Positions 11,229 through 24,290 of a stretch of 64,000 nucleotides of DNA are shown here, piece after piece. The notes under the pieces are model-generated. The model did not search any database, was not told where the DNA came from, and saw only the letters and a program-made list of their open reading frames with translations. Location: contig NC_081406.1 of the NCBI RefSeq assembly GCF_030272615.1, forward strand, positions 217,630,997-217,694,996, read 5' to 3'. Within the stretch, counting starts at the first letter, position 1, and the number at the start of each line of letters is the position of its first letter. The DNA is from Cryptomeria japonica. Taxonomy: Eukaryota; Streptophyta; Pinopsida; Cupressales; Cupressaceae. A program made the position numbers and the translations under genes.

Positions 11229-12753
11229 TGTTGGCATTTTGGCACTAAGTTGTGATTGATGTCAATCGGCATGATGGATATTCACATAAGGGTGAGCATA
11301 AAGAATGAACGCCTACTGGTATGGTACAAACTGGTCTAAAGGTTGGCTGCTTGTTTATGATGAAGAGGCAGAATGTGAAAGTTGTCACAAACCACTAAGA
11401 TGAAGATGTGTTGTCAGTATAGTGTGCTCTACCAGTAAAGAGATGTACTAGTATGTGTTTTTTGGACTGATTGTGTGTTGGTGGGCCATGTCTTGATCAT
11501 TGTGATGCCATGTTGAGCAGAGGTGGCAAACGTGTCGTGGTCAATGAAGCCCCATCGACACAGTCGATGAAATAGATAATTACCATTAATGAAGTAGCCA
11601 CAAATCACGGGATTGTATCTGACTATTGCGGCTCGAGGAAGAAAGAACAATAGAGAAAGACCAGGGAGTAGTTGGCACCTGAATCAATGCAAAGGAAATT
11701 TGATTCAGGAAGTCCTAGAAAAGGAAACTACTGAAGCACTTTATGTGTCGACTGATTTCATGGTAGAAGATCTAATTCGAGATTACCATTTCGAGAAAAT
11801 GTGTGTTGGATAATGGAAACCATGTATAGATGCATCCTTGAAGGATAGGTGATCGATCCAAGATAGGCAGGATTGGGTATCATGAAGATTGTGTCGAAAA
11901 GAGGAAACCCTTACCGCTCAGGAGTTTGAATTGTGTTCTAGTGGGAAATCATGGGATAAGAAATGAGACCTCAAGATAGAAAAAGTTGAAGCGAGGAAGA
12001 AGGAGAAGGGTAGACATAGTGAGCAAGGAGAAGGATTGCTATCCATAGAAAGAGTTATATGAAAGTTTCAGTGTACATTAGAAAGAATATCGGTGAGAGG
12101 ATTCTACTGACATAACTATAATCTTGTAGTTGAGCCTAACCGACAAGGTGTGGCAGAGTAGGCAGCATCCATGTGTGTCATAGTTTGTTGAGAGACTATG
12201 TGAGTGAGGGAGAGAAACATAACAGAGGACGAGAATCAGAGACAAGAATCTCACAACCGACAGTGTGAGATTTAGTGGAGGAGAAAAGACTGTCAACCGG
12301 CAGAGAGTTATTTTATCAAAGAGTTGCAGAATTCATTTGCAACAAGAAGCCTTAATTGTATTCAACTAGTATTTCAATATATATTGCCAATTTGAAGCTT
12401 GGTGCAGGGGTTGGTGCTCCATGGGTTGGTTCCCTAAAATTGTAGGGGTTGGTGCTCCTTGGGTTAGTGCCCAAAATATTTGTAAGTCAGTGTTTTACAT
12501 GTGAGGCATACATTGGAGCAATAGTCTCCAGCAACTTTTCTCACCGAGGTTTTTACCATATTGGGTTTTCATCGTAAATCTGGTGTTGTGAGTTACTTGT
12601 GTGTGAATAATCTCTTTGGCCTTCTTACTTGTATTACTGGTATGATTGTTAGTGGTTAAGTGAATAATTGATATTCTGAGGTTAGATCAAAAAAAAAAAA
12701 TAGGCTAGGAACCACTGATTCACCCCCCTCTCAGTGGTATTCTATGGTCAACA
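11229..12753 (+). repeat. 3' LTR of G
   Basis: Pairs with 4261-5772. Begins TGTTGGCATTTTGGCAC, ends GGTCAACA. Carries a local duplication GGGGTTGGTGCTCC near 12408-12460 not seen in the 5' LTR. Confidence 0.9.
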
Positions 12754-12758
12754 ACTTT

Positions 12759-13629
12759 GTCATATCCAAATCTAACCAGACTACCATCAAATTCAAAATA
12801 TAGAAACTTCCTTTTATATAAAATCATATGATATTAACATCCATTGTCTATTCCCCTTTCATCATTGTCTTCAATTTTAGTAGCAAGGGCCTTTTCTTCA
12901 AGTACCAGATCATCATCCTTGATAGCGAAAAATTCTCATTCCTTTCCATTGCCGGATTCACTAGCTGAATCTTGTGTCAGTTTGTCATCAAAATCAGTCA
13001 CACCTTCCTCATCAACATAGCAGTATGATTTCTCTTTGTTTCTCCTATGCTTATGGTTGTTCTGATAATCATGGTTAGGCCTATAAGATCTTCTAACTCT
13101 TTCCTCAAATCTTGAATTCCTTTCAGGTAACCTAGATGCAAAATTACCAATCTTATAACATGCAAAACATTTAAAAGGTTATTTTCCTTCACACTTGCTT
13201 CCTGCAAGACCTTTAGGTACTTTTATAGTAAATAGGGCTTCAAGTTCTCAAACTCTTCATCTTCTTTCTTCATTTCCTCCAGTTCCTTAGCATATAAGGC
13301 TTTCCAATCACTCTTTCTAGTAGGTGATGTAGATACATGAAAAGCAAGTTCAAATTTTGCAACTCCAGAAGGACCGAATTCCTCAAGCTTAAAAGAAGAT
13401 AACTTCCCAACCAAGGTATCCCTATTAACAAAGGTGTTTGGAATAGTTTGCAACTCATTAATTGCACTTGCCTTCAGCTTATAAACTGGTGGCAAAGCTC
13501 TCAATACTTTAGAAACTATTTCATCTTTACTAAGAGATCCACCACAGCACTAAATTCCCATGACATTCTCATTAACTGTCTCCATAAAAGAAGTAATGCT
13601 TTCAACTTCTTCCATCTTCAAGTTGCCAT
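12759..13629 (-). pseudogene. D: gag C-terminus, zinc knuckle and protease start
   Basis: Continues D's gag after C. The 93-residue open stretch 13223-13504 has ALPPVYKLKASAINELQTI and TLVGKLSSFKLEEFGPSG, near-identical in layout to C's gag. A knuckle follows at about 13140-13180 but is degenerate (CFACYKIGNFASRL: His to Asn, last Cys to Leu). The protease site reads IDNGC near 12825-12840, keeping the catalytic Asp. It ends at the G insertion, where GTCATATCC (12759) continues into 4260. Confidence 0.8.
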
Positions 13630-14814
13630 TGTTAGACAACTCAAATAACCAGAGGACAACTGAGAGGAGGGGGGTGAATTAGTTGTCACTGAATTACAAA
13701 ATGTTAAGCACTCAAAATTGTATTACCTAAACACATAAACCAAATACCAGAATAACAGATGTAGCAATTAAACATATGCATAAATCACATAATAGTTACC
13801 ATCCATCCATAACACATGACACCAAGATTTGTATGTGGAAAAACTGGTAAAGGGAGAAACCATAGTGGGAAGCCTACCCACATATAGATAATACTTCTAC
13901 AGTAAGTATGTGATTACAATATGAGGGGCTTGCACATGCAGAAAGGCCAATAGCCTAGAGCGCACTGCTCATCACAAAAAGAAGCCTCACTAACTACAAA
14001 AACATTGGACTACAATCTAGAAGCAAGAGTTAACTGCAAGTATAGAATCTCCTATGCCTGAGTACAGTTTCGGTTAAGCTCAGTACCAGAGGTCTCAAAC
14101 CTCTCTTACAAACCTAATTCGATCACCTATGATTGACCAAACCTTATGCCTATGATTACAACATTATTCGAACACAGATAAACCCATAACCCACATACCA
14201 TGATCTACAAAGAGATCTTACCTCATATTTATACCAACCCAGGACCTAAATAATTAGTTCGACCACCAAAAAGATAATACAATAAGTTCATAACATAAAC
14301 CTGCAATCCAATGATCAACCAAATTGGCTTACACAGAAAACAATATAAACCAATCATTAAACCCCACTAGTAATGCATCAGGAACATCCTCCAACACATT
14401 ACATAAACCGGTCCATAACTTAGATAACACTGGACCCAAATTAGGTTGCCATAAACCAAATACAACACTACTGATGAACTGGAACACAAACAAGACAACC
14501 AATAGCATCCCAAAATCCATCTAGAAGCCACAACAAATATCGATAAAACTCTTACCAGTGACCTAAAGGCTTACTAGAACAAATGATAGCTCCCGAGTCA
14601 TCAAATCCCAAACCAACTGATCATGATACACATTTGAATAACATGACTGATAGATCCAAACCAATTCCACAAACCAAAGCATACCAGATCAATATCATAA
14701 ACCGACTACTCTATCAAAACCAACTAGAAACTAGTAAACAACCAAAGCAACTAGTGTTGCCATAAATGACAAAACATCAATGCAACACATAATCAATTCC
14801 TCCAATTGCCAACA
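13630..14814 (-). repeat. 3' LTR of C
   Basis: 1,185 bp, TGTTAGAC at 13630 to GCCAACA at 14814. Matches 19564-20626 plus 26851-27026 and the D LTRs. Confidence 0.9.
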
Positions 14815-15119
14815 ATTTCCCCCTTTTGCATTGATGGCAACACTAGATGTTAAAAACATCCAAGTGTCGAGAAATGCCAAATAAGTCTCCCCCAATGGAA
14901 CGCAACCAACAATCTCCCACAAAATGATATAGCAATTAATTTCTAATCTCTCCCCCTTTGACATCAATGCCAGAAATTTGACATAAATATAAAAAAAAAA
15001 TCATAAATCCTCTTAATCTTACAACTAACTACTCTCCCTGAGTAGTAGCACCACCACATCAATCTGGAATGAATAATAGTTTTGATAATGAGTACCAGAC
15101 TGATGCCAATCAACATCAC
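14815..15119 (-). promoter_or_regulatory. Polypurine tracts of C
   Basis: Minus-strand purine runs at 14815-14826 (next to the LTR), about 14887-14892, 14950-14960 and 15033-15040, between the RNase H stop and the LTR. Confidence 0.65.
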
Positions 15120-16740
15120 TCAGGTCTCTACCAGAGAGGCAGAAACCCCCAATCTATCTCTGAAGTACTTAAATGGTTCTTTAAGCAAAGGTTTAGTGAA
15201 AATATATGCAATATTCTCTTTAGTGTTCACATAAGCTAGTCTGACTTCATTTGCTTCCACATTTTTCTTCAAAAAGTTATACTTGATAGATATCTTCTTT
15301 GTCTTAGAATGAAATACCAGATTCTTTGATATATCAATAGCAGCAAAGTTATCACAGTGAATAACTACCGGTTCATTACAATCCACCTTTATATCCTTCA
15401 ACATTTGCTTCATCCATAGAACTTATATATTGTTAGTAGCAGCAACAACGTACTCAGCTTGAGCAGTAGATAAAGAAGTGCATGATTGCTTCTTGTTGAT
15501 CCATGAAACAAATTTCTTTCCAGGAAAGACAGCTCCATCAGATGTACTCTTCCGATCATCAACATATCCAGCCCAATCTACGTCTATATATGCACATAAT
15601 GTAAAGTCATGATTTTTAGGATACAACAAACCATATTCAGTTGTTCCCTGTAAATACCTGCAAATCCTTTTCACCACACTCTCATGATTTTCTCTAGGAT
15701 CACTCTGATATCTTGATACAATACAAACTGTATTCATTATATTGGGTCTAGTCTAAGTCAAATATAACAAACCACCAATCATAGACTTGTACCTAGTAGG
15801 ATTTACCGGTGTAGATTCATCATTCTTTGTCAATTTCTCACTTGTAACCATCGGAGTACCCATCGGGTTAGAATTTTCCATACCAAATTTCTTCAACAAC
15901 TCTCTAGCATACTTAGTTTGACAGATGAAAATACCTTTATCCATCTGAGTAATCTACAAACCTAAGAAAAATCTCATCTCCCCAATCATAGACATCTCAA
16001 ATTCATTGTCCATATTGTTATAGAACTCCATACACAACTTATCTTCACCTCCAAAAATCATATCATCAACGAAAACCTCAATAATCAATATGTCATCATC
16101 AGTGATCTTATAATATAACATTATCTATAGTGAAATCAAGCTTCAAAATATATTTATCCACTCTTGCATACCAGGCTCTAGGGGCTTGTTTCAATCCATA
16201 TAAATATTTCTTTAACCTGCAAACCATGTTTTTGTCATCTAAAAGTGAAAATCCATCAGGTTTCTGAATATAAACTTCCTCTTCAAGATCTCCATTCAGA
16301 AATGCACACTTAACATCCATCTAATAAACCTTGTAGTTCTTATGTGCAACATAAGCAAGAAATAATCTCACAGCTTCAATCCTAGCTACCAGTGCAAAGG
16401 TTTCACCATAATCAATTCCTTCCTTATGAGAATATCCTTTACAAACCATTCTAGCTTTATTCCTCAGAACTTGTCCATCCTCATTCAATTTATTCCTAAA
16501 AACACATTTAGTTCCAATAACATTCTTATTTTTAGGCAGAGGAACTAAAGTCCATGTGTTATTCTTTTCTATCTTATCTAATTCCTCTTCCATAGCTTTC
16601 ATCCAACTTTCATCTTTACAAGATTCAATTATTGATGCCGGTTCAAATTGAGAAATAAAACATCTCTCATCCGCTCCCAACCTTCTTCTTGTCATCACTC
16701 CTTTGTTTTTGTCTCCAATGACCTGATCTTCTGAAGGATT
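15120..16740 (-). pseudogene. C: reverse transcriptase and RNase H
   Basis: Read right to left: [51 protein letters not shown] (16321-16698), [20 protein letters not shown] and [18 protein letters not shown] (16108-16320), the RT site as FVDDMIFGG (YVDD with Tyr to Phe, about 16040-16070), KYARELLKKFGMENS, RYKSMIGGLLYLT, then RNase H with YIDVDWAGY, DDRKSTSDGAVF, STAQAEYVVAATN, HCDNFAAI and HSKTKKISIKYNFLK. Stops near 15415, 15745 and 15950 and a frameshift at about 16110-16130 break it. Otherwise nearly complete in length. Confidence 0.9.
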
Positions 16741-18199
16741 CTACCTTACATACCTAGGAGTCTTCTGATTTTCTTTTCCTCTATCCCGATCTTTAGTTAT
16801 TGTTGAATTTTTTGATACTGTCGGAGTAACTAGTTCAACATTTTGTACCAATGTAGGTGTTACCAGTTCATTTATGATCATTTCCACTGCCGGTTCTCTC
16901 TCATAAGTTTTTATTTGACTTTTGTTCTGCTCATCCACTTTGACATTTGTGCGCTCCACAATTCTCTGCATTCTATTGTAATAACATCTATATGCTTTGC
17001 TTTAATTAGAATAACCAAGAAATATTCCTTCATCACATCTAGGATCAAACTTTCCAATGGAATCATCTCTTTTGATATAGCATTTACTACGAAAGATTCT
17101 GAAATACTTAACTGTCGATGTATGACCAAACCATAACTCATTAGGTGTCTTACTAGTATCTCCTTTGATATGAACTCTATTAAATGTGTATACAATCATT
17201 CTTACATCTTCTCTCCAGTAGATATGAGGTAGATTAGGTTCCATCATAATAGTTCTAGTTGCATCCAAGATAGTTTTGTTCTTCATTTCCACAACTCCAT
17301 TCTACTAAGGTGTCTGGGGTGTAGACAACTATCTCCTTATCCCATTCTTTTCACAATAACTATTAAATTCAATGGAAGTGAGTTCTCCACCCTAATCTGA
17401 CCTTAAACATGTAATCTTCAATCTCGTCTCTCTCTCAACTTTAGCTTTAAAGATTTTAAACTTTTCAAAATGCTTCAAACTTCTCCCCTAGAAAAGTAAC
17501 CCACATCATTCTGGAATAATCATCATTGATTAGCATGAAATATCTATCACCCTAAAAACTTTTCATTCTAGCAGGACCACACAAATCAGTATGAATAAGA
17601 TCAAGAACATCATTATATTTGTCTTGTATACTCTTAAAATCAGTTTTGACTTGCTTTCCTATTTGACATTCCTTACATATTGGATTAGATTTACAATTTT
17701 AGGTATATGCGGCTGGTGGAAGCAACCTCGTGTGTGGGGATGGGTGGGGGGTTGACGGACCTCCCACCCACCCCTCCATATGTGCTGGGTTGATAAAATA
17801 GGTCCAATGTGAAAGGAGACTCCTTTCCAGTTTAGGTTCTCTAAGGTCATGAGTGAGGCATGCTCCATCCCTTCTATGTCAAGCCCATTGATCAAGTTAC
17901 AAAGGCTCCCTTAGTAGAACTGATCTTCATAATGCAATCAAAATTTACATGACACAACCTCTTATGCCATAGCCAACTCTCATCAATTTGTGCAATCAAA
18001 CATGTCTTCTCACCGGAGGTCAAATGAAAGATACTACCTTTAGTTTATGTACTAGTTGCAATTTCCAATCCAGATCTATTGATAATCTTGCATTTTCCAT
18101 CCTTGAACTATAACTGTAATCCCTTATCTACCAACTATCCTACACTCAAAATATTATGCCTTAAACTTTCAACATAATAAACATTATCAGTTTTATTCT
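16741..18199 (-). pseudogene. C: pre-integrase and integrase, with a 200-bp insertion
   Basis: From about 18199 leftward: linker, HHCC region near 17910-17990, then an unrelated insert (17709-17908), then CKECQ-like sequence and the core. First Asp in HTDLCGPARM (about 17570-17600), second in a RSD-stop-GGE block near 17385-17400, third in NGVVEMKNKTI (about 17280-17305), all three acidic residues kept. The C-terminal part 17002-17292 reads IYWREDVRMIVYTFNRVHIKGDT, TPNELWFGH and GIFLGYSN. Several stops and frameshifts. It would insert the cDNA into host DNA. Confidence 0.85.
17709..17908. repeat. GC-rich insert with strong hairpin inside C's integrase
   Basis: Replaces roughly ten bases of the pre-integrase sequence that D shows intact at 3990-4005 (TATATCTGTAACTGCC). 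Much richer in G and C than its surroundings. Bases 17736-17776 form an inverted repeat: a GGGGATGGGTGGGG-type arm and a CCTCCCACCCACCCC-type arm around a short loop. No target duplicate is visible and the family is unknown to me. Confidence 0.6.
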
Positions 18200-18793
18200 T
18201 ACCATCCAATTATATTGTTCCTCTTCCCTTGATAATGCATTCTTTGTCATCTCCAAATCTAACTAGACCACCATCAAATTCTTGCATAGATAAGAACTTC
18301 CTTTTATCTCCAGTCATATGATGTGAAAATCCATTTTCAATTACCCATCCATCTGTGTCTTCAATTATTGTAGCAAGGGCCTTCTCTTCAGGTACCGGAT
18401 CATCTTCCTTGATAGCCAAAAATAACAATTCATTTCCATTGCCCGATCCACTAGCTAAATCTTGTGCAGGTTCATCATCAGAATTAGTCATAGCTTCCTC
18501 ACCTACATAATAACATGATTTGTCTTTATTCATCATGCACTTATGGTTGTTTTGATAATCATGGTTAGGCCTAAAATATCCTCTAGATCTTTCTTCAAAT
18601 ATTGAATCCCTTTCAGGACATCTAGATGCAAAATGACCTATCTTATTACATGCTAAGCATTTAAAAGGTTTTTTTCCTTCATTCTTACTTCATGTCGGTC
18701 TTTTAGGTACTCTTCTAGAAAATAAGGCTTCAAGTTTCTCAAATTCTTCATCTTCTTTCTTCATATCCTCTAGTTCCTTCTCATATAAAGCTT
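18200..18793 (-). pseudogene. C: gag C-terminus, zinc knuckle and protease
   Basis: After gag loses frame near 18797 the next frame reads KPFKCLACNKIGHFASRCPE, a complete CX2CX4HX4C knuckle (about 18615-18665). The 108-residue stretch 18210-18536 starts MMNKDKSCYYVGEEAM and has the protease site changed from DSG to ENG (WVIENGFSHHMTGDK), so the catalytic Asp is lost. LVRFGDDKECIIKGRGTI follows. Confidence 0.85.
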
Positions 18794-19507
18794 TCAATCA
18801 CTCTTGCCGGTAGATGATGTAGATGCATGAAAAGAAAGTTTAGATTTAACAGCTCCAGAAGGTCCAAATTCCTCAAGGTCAAAAGAAGATAACTTCCCAA
18901 CCAAGGTATCCCTATTAACAGAGGTGTTTTCCATAGTTGTCAGCTCGTTAATTGTAGTAGCCTTCATCTTATAAGCTGGTGGAAAAGCTCTCGGTACTTT
19001 AGAAACTATTTCATCTTCACTCAGAGATCCACCACAACAATGAATTCCCAAAACAATCTCATTAACTGTCTCCATCAAAGCAGTAATCCTTTCATCTTCT
19101 TCCATCTTCAGGTTCTCATACCTCACCCAGTAACCATCAGGTTTAGCAATTTTAATAGTAGGGTCACCTTCATTTAGATTCTCCAATTTGTCCCATGTAG
19201 CCTTTGTAGTTGATTTGTCAGTTATTCCCATTATTTGCTGATCAAAAAGCAAACACAAAAGGGCTTCTCTAGCTCTACAATCATTCTCAAGTTCCTTATC
19301 CAGACCTGTCAGAGGAGGATTGCTAGATGCCAGATTAAATGATGTAACACCATTCTCAATCATCTCCCAAATATCCTTTCCAAGACATCTTAGATGAGTC
19401 TCCATCTGAATATTCCATACCTTGTAATTTGTTTCATCAAGCCTAGGAATTTCTCTCCCAAAAATAGGTACAAATGTATTTAATGAACTTGAACTGCTAG
19501 ATGCCAT
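18794..19507 (-). pseudogene. C: gag
   Basis: 237-residue open frame starting at ATG 19507 (MASSSSSSLNTF), 42 bases from the primer site. It has the DUF4219/UBN2-type copia gag layout: LDETNYKVWNIQMETHL, LGKDIWEMIENG, TKATWDKLENLNEGD, ENLKMEEDERITALMETVNEIV, SEDEIVSKV and TLVGKLSSFDLEEFGPSG. The open frame ends early: compared with D (13300-13315), one base is missing near 18797-18801, causing a frameshift just before the zinc knuckle. Gag would form the virus-like particle. Confidence 0.9.
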
Positions 19508-19549
19508 AGGATCTTCCTCAACCAGTTAATCTTCTATAGAGAGGACCAA

Positions 19550-19561
19550 GCTCTGATACCA
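19550..19561 (-). other. Primer binding site of C
   Basis: On the minus strand TGGTATCAGAGC, a perfect match to the initiator tRNA-Met type site, two bases from the LTR. Confidence 0.9.
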
Positions 19562-19563
19562 GT

Positions 19564-20626
19564 TGTTAGATAGATCAAATAACCAGAGGACAACTGAGAG
19601 ATGGGGGGTGAATTAGTTGTCATCAGATTACAAAACTTTAAGCATTCAAAAACTTATTACCAGATACATAAAATAAAATACTAGAATAACAGATACAACA
19701 ATTAAACATAAGCATAAATCATGAGACAGTTACCATTCATCCAAAACACATGACACCAAGATTTGTACGTGGAAAACTCAGTAAAGGGAAAAACCATGGT
19801 AGGAAGCCTACACACATTTAGATAATAATTCTGCAGTAAGCACCTAATTACAATATGAGGAGCCTGCACATGCAAAAATTCCAACAAGCTAGAGCACACT
19901 GCTCATCACAAAAAAGAGCCTCACTAACTACAAAAACATCAGACTACAATACGAAAAGAAGAGTAAACTGCAAGTATAGCATCTCCTATGTCTGAGTATA
20001 ATTTTGGTTAAGCTCAATACCGGAGGTCTCAAACATCTCTTACAAACCCAATTCGATCACCTATGATCTACCAAACCTTTTTCATATGATTACAACATTA
20101 TTCACACATAGATAAACCCATAACTAACATACCATAATCTACAAAGAGATCTTACATCATATTTATACCAATCGGAGACCTAAACAATTAGGTTGGCCAC
20201 TAAAATAGATAATACAATAAGTTCATAACATAAACCCATAATCCAATGATCAACCAAGTCATCTTATGTCGAAAACAATGTAAACCAATCATTAAATCCT
20301 GCTAGTAATGTATCAGGAACATCCTCCAATACTACATAAACCGGTCCATAACCGAGATAACACTAGGCCCAAAATAGGTTGTCATTAATCAAATCCAACA
20401 CCACTGATGAACTAGAACACAAACAAGATAACCAACAACATCCCTAAAGCCATATAGAAGCCACACCAACACCACTTATGACGTGCATCGAAAGATCTTC
20501 AATAAGGCTCTATTGGTAAAACCCTTACCGGTGACCAAAAGGCTTACTAGAACAATTGATAGCTCCTGAGTTATCAAATCCGGAACCAACTTATCATGAT
20601 ACACATCTTATTAGCATGAATGAAAG
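19564..20626 (-). repeat. 5' LTR of C, part next to gag
   Basis: TGTTAGAT at 19564 onward; pairs with 13630-14814 until E interrupts at GAAAG (20622-20626). Confidence 0.9.
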
Positions 20627-21780
20627 AGTGTGTTTGAAAAGTGGACCTGTATTTGTATTTGGAATACACAACACTTCAATTAAGTCATTAGATGCATGGT
20701 TAGTAAATCAATAATCAATGAATAATAAACCATTACAAAGTGACATATTGCCTTCTAGTAGATGCGAGTTTAGATTGCTCTCATATTGCTAATCTATCTA
20801 GTGACTAGACAACACCTAAATGAAGGATTTTTAAATCTATATGAGCATGAATATGAGCTAAATGGATGCAAGATTTAAGGTAGATATGCAAGATTAATCT
20901 AACATGATTTAAGAAATATATGAATATTTAAGCTAAATGATTTTAAAAATATGAAATAACTAATATGCAATACATCAATGCAAATTCTCAATGAACCTAG
21001 AGCAAAAGCAACATAATAGCAATATATTCTCTAGGATTTTTGAATGAGTGATGAGAGCCTGGATTTATAGAAAATTCAAAAACAAACCAACAGCTGAGAT
21101 CAAATGATGATGAGCGGTCAAGATTTTCCAAGAGGAAGCACAACCCAGGTGAATTGATGTGATTGGATGCTTTTCTCAGTTTTAAAGGAATTGAACTAAA
21201 ATTAAGATTAAAAAAAAAAAAACTGATTTATTCTCTATTTCATTTAATTTTAATATTTAATTATTTTAATTGCTTTCTTTGAGATTATTTATCAATTTTT
21301 AATTTGTTTTTCAAGATTATCTCCAATTGATTTCTTTTCTCAAAATTTTAATTCTTTTTTGGTCAATTAATTCCTTTTTTAATTTGTTTCCTTTTTTGAA
21401 GATTTGTGCTCATAATTTCCAATTCCTCTTTCTTGATTTGTTTCCTTTTTTGAAGATTTATGGCAATTTTTATTTATTTTTCAAATTAATTCCTCCTTTT
21501 TGATGATTTAATGACAAATTGATTTATTTAATTAAATATACAAAAGATATTTAATTAAAATAAATAAGATAATTGTTTAAAATGGTTTCTTTGGAATGAT
21601 TAATCAATTAAATAAATATTTAATTAATATTGAGTGATTCATTTTGCCATGTGACATTTGATGATTAAATAGTTAATTGTGTGCTCAAGATTTATTTAAT
21701 TGCCTTTGGTTAGGACCTTGGTGATGAAATTGAGATTAGGGGCTCATGGTTTAGATGACCATTTTTAGGGTATTACATTT
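20627..21780 (-). repeat. 3' LTR of E
   Basis: Pairs with 25720-26850. Ends TATTACA at 21780 (minus-strand TGTAATACCC). The first 30 bases or so (GTGTGTTTGAAAAG...) have no partner in the other LTR. Rich in TTTGAAGATTT and TTAATTAAAT runs. Confidence 0.85.
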
Positions 21781-24290
21781 GCCCCTCTTTGAATTAATGT
21801 GCGAGCAGTGCGTTGGTTCAAAGAATAGTTGATGTCTAGGAGATACCAGTTTTGAACTTGATTGATCATTTACTAGATGAAGAGCAAGGTATTCAACTTG
21901 ATTTAAAGTGATGAAGCTGAACAAAGTTGATTAAAGCGAAACCGATCCTGAACTTGATTGAACTAGGACTGATGAAGAGCAAAGATACTGAACTTGAACT
22001 TGATTGATCAAGAAGCGGATCTTACTAATCTAGAACTTGATTAAATTAGACACAGTGAGTGAAAATAAAATTGATCTTGAACTTGATGGATCAAGACACG
22101 ATGAGCGAAGATAAACTATTCATCTTGATTCAATACGATGAAACTGAACACCTTCTTAGATTGAGTGTGATCGAAGATACTCTTTAAACCCTTGATTGAG
22201 TTTAAATGAATAATCATCTTGATGAAAAGCGATGAAACTGATTAATGTTAAGAGACTGATTTAGACAAAGACAATATCGGCTTGATATAAAGTGATAAAA
22301 CTGATATGCCCCTAGTGAAGGATTTGATTCAGATGGTCGAGAAATCTCAACTTGATATAAAGCGATGAAGTTGAGATGCCCCTAGTGATGAGGTCTTGTT
22401 TGATGTTTAGAAAAGATTAGCTGCTCGACTTGCAACGAAGATTTTTGAAATAAATTCTCGACTTTGAGGTCATGAGTATGCCCTTTCTGGAGCAAAATCA
22501 AAAGATAGTGAGGGTTGCATAGTGATTGTAGGCAAATTTTTTTTGTAGTGATGATAAGTTATTTGAGCACAAAGATTAATGTTGAAGATTAAAATTAGAG
22601 TTAATGTGAGAATTCAATTGAGATTTAGTGTTGATTAACGAGAAATTGAGCGCAAATTGAAGAAGAGAATGAGCAGTTGATGAAAGTGCTAAGTGGTTAA
22701 TGTTGTGAAATTTTGATGAGAGAATTGACATCAGATTTCGATTTCGATCCTGAAAATGGACTCAGGATAGCCGGTTTACGAGCTCTTGATTTGATTTCAT
22801 CGTACTTGTTTTGATTGATTATGAGATGTTGTTCTATATGCTTTATTCTATATGTATGCATATCGTTTTAGTATAAATGAATGAATGCAAATAAATGATG
22901 ATGGAAATAAATGAGGAGAATGGGTAACTAGTAATGCAAATGTTTATTTTTCTTCATGCAATAATATGAATGCAAATAAGTATAAAATGAAATGTATGGA
23001 TCTATATAAGATACTCATGTATGTAGCTAACTTCTCAATACACAAGTACTCGATCAGAGAAATGATGATGAAAAAGAGACCACTTAGTTGAGAAATGATG
23101 ATGCTTCCAACTTCTCATTCAGAAGATAAAGAAATCAATGTTACCATACCAAAATCACTCTAAATTCACGAGATGTAGAATGAAATGCAAGATGAGATAC
23201 AAAATGAGATGCAACCGAAACCTAGTCACTAGATTTGAAAACCTTAATTTTCATCATTGAGAATTTCACAAACATAGCAGGAATATTAGAGTTCCTTTCT
23301 TTTCATGCGCGATATTAATGATCTTGTCCGCAATGACCCTTTTTCGTTCATATCCTTGGACAGATTTCGTAGGGACACGGATTGCATGATAAAGAAATTC
23401 CCTCAAAACAGACTAAGAAATGATGGGAACCTCCCTGTAGCATACAAATAAGTGGAGTCGAGGTATGTGTGGTGATTTCACCTTAATGTGAAGGCACTTA
23501 TCATAGACACCCAATTGATTAGATGTTTTCAGATCATTGGAATCATTCCTACAAGTAGAAAACAAAGAAAATAGTATGCCCCAATCCTTGCTCCTCTTAG
23601 TCAAGATATACTTCCTCGAGTTACTCAGAGGGATAATAATTGAAAACCAATATAAAAGACAACACACAAAGAAAATTTCATGCATATCTCAAACAGTTTA
23701 GTGATTGTTTTCAATTTTGTTTTGCTTGTGTACTCAGTGATAAAACTCTTCAGTAGTCAAGAGATAGGTGACTGACTCAGAGTGAATGACCGGGTATCAT
23801 TGACATAAAGATGACTTGGTCGATACTGCTTAGAACATGTAAATTGATTAGTTGATTACCCTAAGACTAGGACATTGATCAGTTTCAAGCCATGAGGGTT
23901 CCAACGAACCAGGATGTCACAAAAGTGACTAAAAGATATGTACAAGCAGAAATGCCAACTTTGCGTTGATAGATGGAGTGCTTGAGTACAAGAGGCGCCC
24001 GTTTGCCAGGTTTTCACCTACTTAGCAGAGATTCCTTTTTTTTTTTACCAAGGTGCCTGTTTACCAGGTTTTCAGCAAGGCATTTTCTCTCTTTTTCCCT
24101 TTTTTTTCTTTTTTTCTTTTCTTTTCTTTTTTTTTTTTTTTGAATTTCTTCAGGACTTTTTCTAATTTTTAGGATTTCTTCAAGACATTTTATGATTTTT
24201 TAGGATTTCTTCAGGATTTTTTCTGATTTTTAGGATTTCTTTAGGACATTTTATGATTTTTAGGATTTTTTTAGGACTTTTTAGCTACAT
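21781..24290 (-). other. E: non-coding 3' region with polypurine tract and simple repeats
   Basis: Beside the LTR at 21781-21796 is a minus-strand purine tract (AAAGAGGGGCAAA). From about 21850 to 22450 short phrases recur with variation (CTTGATATAAAGCGATGAA, GATGCCCCTAGTGA). A T/C-rich run lies at 24040-24140, and a 31-base tandem (AGGATTTCTTCAGGAC type) repeats about five times at 24141-24285. No credible gene; long 3' untranslated regions are usual in the Tat lineage. Confidence 0.6.

Larger units (their letters stand above)
4261..12753 (+). mobile_element. Element G: near full-length Sirevirus-like Ty1-copia retrotransposon
   Basis: 8,493 bp with LTRs at both ends (4261-5772 and 11229-12753), TGTTGG...CAACA termini, primer site and polypurine tract in place. 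It is inserted into D; target duplicates are GCTTT (4256-4260) and ACTTT (12754-12758), one base different. It encodes one gag-pol polyprotein, frame 1 up to about 9425 and frame 3 afterwards, with about 14 in-frame stops. The extended gag with coiled coil and extra zinc knuckles, and the repeated AGGGGGAG tracts, point to the SIRE/Maximus lineage. Confidence 0.9.

Noticed and set aside
22860-23700. Possible gene in E's 3' region, including a 90-codon ORF at 23413-23685
   Set aside because: No recognisable domain, surrounded by stops and simple repeats.
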